Shown here: piece by piece, positions 55,644 through 64,000 of the stretch
How the letters are laid out: every line of letters begins with the position of its first letter
Position numbering within the stretch: position 1 is the stretch's first letter
Assembly (NCBI RefSeq): GCF_000226115.1
Contig: NC_016459.1
Span: forward strand, 4,532,501-4,596,500
DNA: 64,000 bases
Source of the DNA: Thermothielavioides terrestris NRRL 8126
Taxonomy: Eukaryota; Ascomycota; Sordariomycetes; Sordariales; Chaetomiaceae
Direction: 5' to 3'
The notes under the pieces: generated by a model
Seen by the model: only the letters and a program-made list of their open reading frames with translations
What the model was told of the DNA's origin: nothing
Database searches by the model: none
Position numbers and translations under genes: made by a program

Positions 55644-58600
55644 TTACGCATAACCATTCGCCACCAGCCACTCCTTAACCCCCTTGGCATCCCTGCTCTT
55701 GTACGCCGCCCGCCCGCGGATCTTATCCTTGACCTGCTCGAGCGTGCGATCAAACCCCTTGGTGCTGACGCCGGCAAAGAATGCCTCGATCTCCCGGAGC
55801 GAGTCCAGGTCGGCAAAGCGGGACAAGCTGACGTTCACCATGCGGTCGACCACGATGGGGTTGCCGCCGAGCTTAGCGCTGAACTGGTCCCAGTGGTCGC
55901 GCAGGTAGGCCCAGAGCAGCGGCCGGGCGGTCGGATTGGCGCCCAGGACGCCGGCCAGGATGTGCATGTCACCGGCAGGGACCGCGTCGGCGGCGGGGGC
56001 GGGAGGGGCCGTGTTGAAGAGGAAGGGCAGCACGTCGTTCTTGATGACAGCCTCGTCGGGCGTGTGGCCGAGCGCCTGAAGGCAGATCTCCTTGCCGTCG
56101 ATCGCCGGCGTCGTGAACCACTCGCGCTTCAGGGCGGCCACGGCGTTGGATGTGTCCTTGATGATGGCGGCGCGGTAGACCGGAGCGCGGAGGTTGGCCG
56201 CAATGGGGGACTCGGACGGCTTGGACTGGTAGGCTGACCATCTCTGGAACGCCTCGGCGCGCACTCTGTTCCACAAGTTAGTAACCTCATCCCCAGCTCA
56301 AATTCATGGGAAGCGACTGAGGCGCAACGGTGAACGAGCACCCGGAGACACGTAGGATCAACAAATAGCAGAAGCATGCCAGGGCGTTGGGCAAATGATG
56401 GGGAAACGGAACAACTTAAACATACCCTTCATGCGAGTTCGCCACCGCACTCAGCAGCAGCCGCTTACGCAGGAGGCTCGTGTTGAAGTCCTCATCCTTC
56501 GGACCCTCCCAACCGACCTGCTTCAGTGCCTTGTCAATAAGCTCGAGCGTGAACTTCTCCAGGCCGTTCTTGGTCTGCTCGTCGTCGCCAAAGATGGACT
56601 TGAGCGTGGCGATGGAGTCCAGAGCCTGGCTCAAGACGCGGTAGTGCGTCTCGCTCTTCAAGCCCTGGATGAAGGACAGCAGCGCGCCAGTCGTGGAGTA
56701 TCCCGAGAAGGCGAGGTCGGCGGCGGAGCCGGTGATGAAAATCTTGTCCTCGGTCGTGAGGTGCTGTAGCTGGGTGCCGAGGAGCTTCAGCCGGGACTCG
56801 GGGTAGTTCACGCGGTAGAAGCCGGTTGCGTTGGCATTGAGGTGGTAGAACTCGTCACTAATGCCGTCGATGCTGGACTCCTTGGTCGTGAGAGCGAGCG
56901 ACTCGACACCCTGGGAGCCGACCTTGCCCCTGATGGCAAGCGGCACCCACCAGATGGTCTGGTCATCCTCGGGTTTGACATCTCCAGAGGAAAGGAAGCG
57001 AGACTGCTTGACAGAGATCTGCTGTTTGCCCTCCGTGACGGCAAGCATTGGGAAGCCGACCTTCTCGATCCAGGGCCGCATCATGGCGTTCACGTCGACA
57101 CCGGACGCCTCACTCAGCGCGTTCCAGAGGGCCTCCGTCTTTGCGTTGCCGTAGGTGTGTTTCTTCAAGTAGATGGCGATGCCCTTCAAGAAGGTCTTGA
57201 TTCCCAGATTGGACGCCAACATGCGGATCACCGAGCAGCCCTTGACGTAGCTGATCTTGTCAAAGATCTGGTTGACCTCAAGGGCATCGCGGACCTCGAC
57301 CTGAATCGGGTGAGACGAGCGAACGCTGTCTAACAAGAAGGCCTGCTCCATGTCCTCGTTGATGAACTGGGACCAGACCTCCCATTCCGGGTGCAGGTGG
57401 TCCGTGGCCAGCCAGCCGGCCCAGGTGGCGAAGCCCTCGTTGAGCCAAAGCTCGTCCCACCAATCCATGGTGACGAGGTTGCCGAACCACTGATGGGCAA
57501 GCTCGTGGGCGACGACGTACGCAATTCTGTTGCGGAACCTAGCCTCTGACAGCTTCTCGTCGAACAGGATCGCAGTCATCCGGTACGTCACCAGACCCCA
57601 GTTTTCCATGGCGCCGTGGGTGAACTCGTGCACGGCAAGAATGTCGCTCTTGGGAAGCGGGTAGTCGATCTCGAACTGCTCGGAAAAGAAGTCGATGATC
57701 TTGGGCGCGTGCTCCAGAGCCCACCGGCCCTGCTCCTTCAGCCCGCGCGTCGTGTACACACGGACAGGCAGCTTTTTGCCGTTGTACTCGCGGGTCGTGT
57801 GAGCTTCTACGTACTCAAAATCTCCGACTGCCCAGGCGAGAAGATACGTGCTCATCACCGGGGTGCGCTCGAAAGAGACAAGCTTCTTACCCCCGCCGAC
57901 CTGCTTGGTCTCCTTCTCAGGCATGTTGGAAAGGGCGACCTGGTCGTCGGGAATCTCGATGGCGAAGTCGAAGGTTGCCTTGAGATTCGGCTCATCGAAG
58001 CAAGGGAAAGCGCGTCTGGCATCGCAGGCCTCGAACTGCGTGCTGAGCATGTAGTGGAACTCATCATCGCGAGGCACGCTGGCAGCGGCCGGGGCAGCGG
58101 GCTTGTACTGGCTGCGGTAGAAACCGGCCATATCATGGTTGAGCTCGCCAGTAAAGTCGATGGTTAGAGAGGCCTTGGCGCATGCTGGCAGCTGTTCGGG
58201 AAAGGTGATGGTCGACCGCTGGGTCTTGGTGTCCTCGTTGAAGGTGGTCGACTCCCATGACAGGTCACTCTTGCCGTCGCTGATGGTAATCCTGGAGCCG
58301 AGGAGCTTGAGCTCGAGGGTATTCAGCACGATCTCGCTTGTGGGCTTGACAAGTGCGCCATCGATCCTGCGGGCAATCAGCAATGGGTTCCTGCTCAAGC
58401 AAGAAGCCATCATTCACCTGACGGTGCCTTTGTAGGACCAGTTCTCAAAGTCGAGATCCCGGATGACCAGGTCGTAGTGGGCCGGCTTGAAAGTGTCCGG
58501 AAGGATGTCTCTATCCGTCATGTTTTTTTGCCTGTGCCTGAAGGACGCGTGCGAACAGGGGCGGCGGATATCAAGGAACACAGGGGCTGCGGCCCAGCGG

Positions 58601-58800
58601 AGTGCAAGTGACTTGCGAGTTCTCGCGGGGAGCTTCGGAGACAGAGAGGAGATGTACCGAGGATTGGCGACCCGGAAAGCAACACCAGGCCTAGGTGCGA
58701 TGCAGCTTGTCCGGAAAGCAAGGCCCAGAAATGGCAATGAAGCTGGAACCTGTGTTCTGGAGAGAGTCCTCGCAGAGGAACCGACGGTTGAGAGAGGCAT
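55644..58800 (-). CDS. M1-family zinc aminopeptidase (Ape2/Aap1-like), 888 or 981 aa
   Basis: There are three exons, complement(55644..56265, 56426..58366, 58418..58521 or 58418..58800), with introns of 51 bp (GTGAAT...CCCGCAG) and 160 bp (GTATGT, TACTAAC, GGAACAG). Two in-frame starts exist. ATG 58521 (MTDRDILPDTFKPAHYDL) gives an 888-aa cytosolic enzyme. ATG 58800 (MPLSTVGSSARTLSRTQV) adds 93 residues rich in Arg/Ser/Ala without acidic residues at the start, like a mitochondrial presequence. The exopeptidase motif HGAMENWG and the zinc site VVAHELAHQWFGN...NEGFATW are intact, followed by the ERAP1-like C-terminal helical domain. It removes N-terminal residues from peptides. Yeast APE2 likewise has alternative starts, which supports dual targeting here. 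Confidence 0.92.
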
Positions 58801-59721
58801 GAATGCTTGACGTGAGTTTGGGGTCAACCTTTTGGCCCAACCCCACTTCAACATGCCCCTCAGTCCTCCTCCAATGACGGCGACAGCGGGGTTCTCTCCG
58901 CTGGCGCAGCGTTTTGACCCGAGTTACCGGCTGTGTCCGCAGCTGAGGTCCGGGTTGCAGCGCCGGAATTTCACCCCAGCAGCGCGTCAGCAGCACACGA
59001 AAGAAACGTAATTGGAGCGCGCGCAAGGCTCAAACAGGCATCCGGCGATGAAAAGTCACGAATGCAGCTTCCACTTCGGGGCGTAGCTTGGTTCGAGCAA
59101 CGCGAAGATGGAAGGAGGGTCCGGACATGTGGATGTCGCGGGTTTGAACCCCACAGTCGCTGTGTGTTTTGGGCAGGCCCCTGCTGCATACATTCAGGAG
59201 AGGGTGGAGCTTTGCTTGCATTTTGTTTGGCCGGAACACCTGTGGAAGCACCAGGACCCGTCGATATCCGCTCATTGAAACAAACAACTTCCACGGATGC
59301 AAAGGGGCCAAGGTGGAATCACAAGAAACAGATGGAAATCCGTGGTGAGAAAGATGCTCTGACATGCATGTCCATTCCGCTGTCTCGATACCACGCTCTT
59401 GCCCGTTTCCATGTAGTTGGGTCTTGGGCTTGATGGCCCAACAATGTTTGCAACCAAGTTTGGATCAATCGAACCCCCTCAAGCTAATAACCCCGACCAG
59501 CCCAACGCCAAGCGCAGAAAACAAACCGAGGTGCAGCAACAACAGAAAGCAAAACAGCCAGTGAAAGCAATGTGGCAACCGAGCCGAGAAGAAAGCTGCA
59601 AGCAGTCCGAGTCCATTCCATCGTGCACCACGCAGAGAATCCCAATGCCAACACGCCCCCTTCCAAATGCCCCGGAATATGCATGGTATCCGATCCCCGC
59701 TAACCCAATCCGCAATCTGCT
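58801..59721. other. Intergenic, no gene recognised
   Basis: These 921 bp contain the aminopeptidase promoter and the 3' region of the next minus-strand gene. A tRNA-like B-box (GCGGGTTTGAACCCC, about 59138-59152) lacks a matching A-box and acceptor stem, so no tRNA is called. Confidence 0.45.
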
Positions 59722-62700
59722 TCAGCGCGCAGGGGAAGCCAGCCGCGAGCCAGCATCCTCCGCCTCAGCCGCTTCGGCGACCTGATCCCACCATGTGCCG
59801 TGCGCGTCCCGGTCCACAGCGGACACGCGGCCCATCATATCCAACATGTCCCTGACCTTGTCCACAAACTCGGCCAGCCCCAGCGACGCCAGCTTCTCAC
59901 CGGCCGTGCTGGTCGCCTTGACTTTCTCGCTCGCCGATGCAGCCGTCAGCCTCGCCAGTAGGTGTCCGCGCAGCCGGTTCAGCAGCAGCCTCAACACCGG
60001 CTCCTGAATGTCGCGGCCCCTCTGCGAAGGCGCCGCCACCTCGGCGCTGGCGGCGAGGAACTTGTGCACCATCCCCCGGAGGTGCTGCTTCGTTGCCGCC
60101 GGCATCGACCGCCCTGCCTCGAGCGCGGCGATGATGCCCTCGGCGGCGACTTCAGGTGTTATCTCGGCGCGTGGGTCCTCGCTCTTTTCGAGCACCGCGA
60201 GGATGCGCTGCGCCTCCTGCCTCCAGGGAGCCCGGACGTCGCGCTTCAAGAGGTTTTTGCACTGCAGCAGGATCGCCCCAGTGGTGATGATGTGTCGGGT
60301 CACACGCCCTGCTTCGAGGACGCGCATGTGGTCGAGGCGCAACATTTCGGGCATGTCCTCCCGTGGGACTGGAGAGACCTGTGTAAACAGGTCGACAAGA
60401 AGTTGGGCGTAGATGCGATTCGCCGTGGGGCGGGAGGCCGCTTGGGTACTGCCCTCAGAATCTCGACGAGACGTCTCGGCGAGGATTTTCTGCCGTGCCG
60501 CGCGCCATGCCCGGCTTGCGACGGACAGGTCGTGAATGCCGGCTTCGATGTCGGCCGCGAAAGCCTTTGCCTCATACGCCGGCGCATGCTGGATGAGCTG
60601 CGGCGCTGCGAGCTGTAGTAGGTAGTTCGCATAGTCGCTAAGCATGACATCGATGAAGGAGTTCAGCGCCTCGAGGCGGTCAACGTAACTGCCCTGGCTG
60701 AGCTTCACCTCGACGAGCGTCTTGACTTCGTCGTCTCTGACTGGCGCACAGAGTTTCGGGAGCAGCGACCCCATGGCCTGGAAAAACTTCTCGTAGGAGA
60801 AGCTTCCCATTGTGAATTGGCGTCGGGCGATCTCCGTATCCAGCAGTTCACCAATGAAGGTATGCATGGAGTTGCCGGGCTTGACGAGCCGCTGCAGCTT
60901 GTCTCGGATCAGCTCGGCAGCCTTGAGCAGCAGGAAAAAGTGGGCTTCCTGGTTGTGCGCCTGCATCGTCGACCGCATCTCGTCGAAGAGAGGCGCAAAC
61001 AGATGCATCTGCTGCTCATGGTATTCGTGGGCTTCGGTGCGGAACTCCTTGTTGATGGCCAACTCGTGGACCACGATCCTGTTCTCGGGCAACAGGCTCT
61101 TTCCGCTGGGGAGCACGATGCTGATCTTGAACGGCTCAGCCTTTCTCGACGGCGTAGCCGGGGGCGTCGGCGTCTGCGTCTGCGATGGCTGATTGTGGTG
61201 CTCTTCCACGCCAAGGACCCCCATTGCCGTCTCCGTGACCGAATGGTCTGCAACACGCGGCCTCGTATCGCCGACTGGCTTCTTCGCCCGTGCCTTGCGC
61301 GCGGCCCTTACGGCGTCTGCGACCAGTTGCTTCCCTTTGGCCGGGCCAGCGAGCTTCTTGATCCGCACGAGCAGGAGAAGTTGGTTATTCCGGATGCTCT
61401 CCTTGTACACCTGATCCACCGAGCCGTCCGTCGTGTCTTTGACGGACTCCCAAATGGCGTCTAGCTCGACGAACTGCATTACCATCAAGTCGATGAGAGA
61501 GCTGGAGTCTCGCGCCTTCCACGCAATCAACGCGTTGTAGAAGGTTGCGTACACCTCTGGAAAAGCCGCCATCAGAGCCGGGGGTGCTGTGTAGTTGTTG
61601 AAAGCGGTCAGGCGCCCCAGGATGTTCTCGAACAAAACCAGCAAATCTCTGGCCTTGCCCACCAATTCTTGCGATTGGGGGTTGGCCAGATTGTCTTTGG
61701 GAATGGGTTGTGCATAGCTTGGCCCTGTCTCTTCAGGGACTTCTGGTTCCTCCTTGTTGCTGAGCACCTGGGATGGATGGCCCAGGATGAGGAAGGCACT
61801 CAGGAAAGACCGTACAGCAGCCATCTCCTCCACCAAGCCGGGATCGCCTTCGTTGAGTCCGCAGATGCGGAGGATACGCGCTGTCAAGAGCAGCACCTTC
61901 TCCTGGGACAGCAGCATGGTGACTTCATCAAATGAAGTCCCTCTGACCGCGTCCAGCGACAATCCCAGTGCCGAGAACTCGGCAACAGTCTGCTTCCGCT
62001 TTCTAGCCCTCCAGACCCACTGAATCTTCGAGGCAGCAGCTTCGACGGTGAGGGGCCTGGGTTCGTGTTCCTTGACCTCCTTGACCCCAGGCATGACCTC
62101 AACCGACATAGGCTTCCGGGTTCCGAGACTCTGTCCTCGCTCCCTCCCCCTGGCTTTCGCCACGTTCCGGTTGCGCAGCTCTTCCCGCCGCCGCTCGGCC
62201 TCGGCAAGCCGCTCTTCCATCTGCAGCCTCATCTTGCGCATCTCTTGCTCGCGTTTTTCCTTCATGGCTTCGGCCACCGCTTTGGCGCGTCTGACTTCCT
62301 CGGCACATGCAGCGGCAATCTCAGCGAGGTTGCGCTCCCGCGCCTGCGCGGCGGCAAGCGCCCTCTCCTCGCTCGCACTGGTGTTCCTGGCCATGGCCTT
62401 GGCGAGCGCCGCCCGGAGGCGCACCTTTTCGGCATGGGCAGCACGGTCGGCAAGCCGCGCCTTTCGATCCTCGAGAATCGAGGCGCGGCGCAGATGCTGT
62501 GCGACATATTTGCTCTGCGGCCCTCCGCTGCGGCCACAGCCGTGCGAGGAGCGGGAATGTGCAGAGGATATGCTGTTCCGGCGCGACGAAGCGGCGCTGT
62601 CCTTGCGGCGGGTCTGGTTTGTCGGGCGGTAGAACAGTCGGGCGGCGATGTGTGGAGGCAGGGGGTAGACCTTCGTGTTTTCACCCTCGCCTTCGGCCAG

Positions 62701-62853
62701 GTCCATTTCCTCGGCCAGCTCCATTTCTTCGGCGGGCGCCGGCAGGGAGCCGTCAGCGGCAGCGGCAGCGTCAGCCGTGCCTGCAGATGGCTGCCCGTTC
62801 GACTCCTCGATGTTCCGAGCAGGCTCGCTGAGGTCCAGCGATGCGCGCCTCAT
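59722..62853 (-). CDS. Tcp11/Sok1-family protein (1043 aa)
   Basis: The gene is a single exon. The first ATG in frame is at 62853 (MRRASLDLSEPARN); the frame opens slightly upstream only from a TTG. Residues about 1-130 are Ser/Glu/Ala-rich. About 130-260 is a strong Ala/Arg/Glu coiled coil (RKARLADRAAHAEKVRLRAA, EMRKMRLQMEERLAEAERRR). An IQ-like motif, AASKIQWVWRARKRK, lies near 290. The remainder is the helical Tcp11 domain (PF05794) with LPENRIVVHELAINKEF, FDEMRSTMQAHNQEAHFFLL and the FSYEKFFQAMGSLLPKLCAPVRD region. Yeast Sok1 is a high-copy suppressor linked to cAMP/PKA signalling, and Tcp11 acts in sperm cAMP signalling, so a signalling role is inferred by family. Confidence 0.85.
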   Translation of the reverse strand: MRRASLDLSEPARNIEESNGQPSAGTADAAAAADGSLPAPAEEMELAEEMDLAEGEGENTKVYPLPPHIAARLFYRPTNQTRRKDSAASSRRNSISSAHSRSSHGCGRSGGPQSKYVAQHLRRASILEDRKARLADRAAHAEKVRLRAALAKAMARNTSASEERALAAAQARERNLAEIAAACAEEVRRAKAVAEAMKEKREQEMRKMRLQMEERLAEAERRREELRNRNVAKARGRERGQSLGTRKPMSVEVMPGVKEVKEHEPRPLTVEAAASKIQWVWRARKRKQTVAEFSALGLSLDAVRGTSFDEVTMLLSQEKVLLLTARILRICGLNEGDPGLVEEMAAVRSFLSAFLILGHPSQVLSNKEEPEVPEETGPSYAQPIPKDNLANPQSQELVGKARDLLVLFENILGRLTAFNNYTAPPALMAAFPEVYATFYNALIAWKARDSSSLIDLMVMQFVELDAIWESVKDTTDGSVDQVYKESIRNNQLLLLVRIKKLAGPAKGKQLVADAVRAARKARAKKPVGDTRPRVADHSVTETAMGVLGVEEHHNQPSQTQTPTPPATPSRKAEPFKISIVLPSGKSLLPENRIVVHELAINKEFRTEAHEYHEQQMHLFAPLFDEMRSTMQAHNQEAHFFLLLKAAELIRDKLQRLVKPGNSMHTFIGELLDTEIARRQFTMGSFSYEKFFQAMGSLLPKLCAPVRDDEVKTLVEVKLSQGSYVDRLEALNSFIDVMLSDYANYLLQLAAPQLIQHAPAYEAKAFAADIEAGIHDLSVASRAWRAARQKILAETSRRDSEGSTQAASRPTANRIYAQLLVDLFTQVSPVPREDMPEMLRLDHMRVLEAGRVTRHIITTGAILLQCKNLLKRDVRAPWRQEAQRILAVLEKSEDPRAEITPEVAAEGIIAALEAGRSMPAATKQHLRGMVHKFLAASAEVAAPSQRGRDIQEPVLRLLLNRLRGHLLARLTAASASEKVKATSTAGEKLASLGLAEFVDKVRDMLDMMGRVSAVDRDAHGTWWDQVAEAAEAEDAGSRLASPAR

Positions 62854-64000
62854 CGTGGTCAGTGATGCGGGGTTCTTCCAAAACAAGCGGCTCGCGCCAC
62901 ATGCAGGCCCTCAAGGCGGGAGTTTGCGGTTGATATCGGATCGTTGTAAAGTGGAGATACGCGTCTGTACCATGGACTTGGATGACAAATGAAGTCGGCG
63001 GGCTCGTAGGTCTCGGATTTGCTTGGGAGATGCTCGGGAAGAAGTGTCCGCGAAGAACGGCCGCGCCGGAAAACGAAGCGTCTCGAGGCCCACACACTTA
63101 AGTGATGCCTTGAAGACTCGTCTGAATAAGCGAGTGACGAACGGAAGGGAGAAACCTGTCGGGGATAAAGAATGTAGCGAGAGGAAGAATAGGACCGAGG
63201 GCAGCCGCCGGCAGAAATCCAGCGCCAGAAGGCCTTTCTGCTGACGCAGAGGCTGACACAAAGGACGGTGGGAGGAATGACCGGAATGGAAGGCTGGGGA
63301 ACCACATGATGACGGCAGCACAACCTTCGGTGGGTCTCCCACGTTTGGAAGCAGCGGGGCGTAAGTGCGCTGTTTGGGCCCAGACTACGCTACCTGAGGT
63401 AGGCAGCCCTGGGAGGCGTGGCAGGAGCCTGCCCAGACCCTCTCCAAAGGCTCGCTACCTATCGATATGGAGCTTGAGAGATCGCACTAACTGCCGTTAA
63501 CGCAATCACGGGTCGGCAATTGGGCTCTCTGTTAAAAATAGATGGCGCTAACGCTAGCTACCCCAGAGAGAGGGGCTTCATCAGCCAACTCAGGCCGCCC
63601 TGCAATTTCGGTCTAGTGACAGGCTGTTGCAACTTCAAGCCGCCATTCGCCTCCGGTTCCGAGGCAACGACATAACAACAGCCATCGGTGACGCCGAAGG
63701 GAATGAAGAAGGTCAAAGCACGCTCTTTTCCCCGGCTTGGGAACGCTGAGGAGCTATAGCGAGGCGAAACATATTGCGATTGCTCTTTAATTAACGTTTC
63801 GTGACCCGGGACTCTGACTGCACACATTGCTGCGGCAGGGGTTACCGTGGAGGACTAACCACAGGCAGTTGATCCAGCATCTTGTCGACCCTCTTCAACC
63901 GCGTCCTGCCTCCAACTCGACCACCGAACTGTTTATCGTCAGCGCCCGCCCAGGAGAATTTCCCCTGCCCAGTCTGGATCCCCTCAGTTCATGCACCAGC
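62854..64000. other. Intergenic, no gene recognised to the window end
   Basis: These 1.15 kb upstream of the Tcp11-family gene include its promoter and 5' UTR. The several 60-150 codon frames on both strands overlap and look like chance. No tRNA, repeat or RIP patch was seen. Confidence 0.45.

Noticed and set aside
59100..59175. Possible tRNA because of GGGTTTGAACCCC
   Set aside because: The B-box-like element has no A-box at the right distance and no acceptor stem could be paired.

Overview
The window is nuclear DNA from a filamentous ascomycete, most likely a Sordariomycete of the Sordariales type. This is an inference from three things: short 50-120 bp introns with GTRNGT donors and CTAAC/CTGAC-like branch sites, GC-rich coding sequence, and a sharply delimited AT-rich transposon block whose coding frames keep their register but are full of TAG/TAA codons. 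The changes seen (CAG/CAA/TGG to stop, Cys/His to Tyr, Asp to Asn, Gly to Ser/Arg, depletion of CA and excess of TA) are the signature of repeat-induced point mutation (RIP).

Layout. 1-480 is the edge of another mutated repeat. 1.3-7.6 kb holds a divergent pair of unrecognised genes and an APH-type kinase. 7.76-22.86 kb is a nested transposon: a Fot1/pogo-type DNA element of about 1.98 kb (123-bp inverted repeats, TA duplication) split by a 13.1-kb Ty3/Gypsy retrotransposon (497-bp LTRs, CTAT duplication). 23.1-25.4 kb has a fatty acid hydroxylase/sterol desaturase-like gene convergent with a Gfo/Idh/MocA oxidoreductase. 25.9-33.2 kb holds two divergently transcribed genes for proteins of about 1000 residues: one looks like a TULIP/P47-type protein with a transmembrane segment and coiled-coil tail, the other is a glycine-rich protein with a long helical bundle and hydrophobic patch. 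34.0-38.5 kb has two convergent MFS transporters. 40.0-42.0 kb has a tandem pair of small secreted CPWC proteins, followed by an MFS gene relic, an SDR gene, a multi-pass membrane protein and a DUF1479 protein. 51.0-55.6 kb is gene-poor. 55.6-62.9 kb has an M1 aminopeptidase and a Tcp11/Sok1-family protein.

The most unusual item is the Gypsy element. It carries gag and pol on the plus strand, and beyond the integrase it has about 4 kb of extra coding capacity arranged as two divergent, RIP-mutated ORFs. The plus-strand one retains the layout of a Ulp1/C48 cysteine protease (HW, FDSL and QQ...ECG positions). The second most interesting item is the P47-like/glycine-rich divergent pair, which resembles components of protein toxin or lipid-binding systems rather than housekeeping genes.

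Exon boundaries were worked out by hand from splice signals and reading-frame continuity. Functions marked as inferred rest on recognised motifs, not on database searches.
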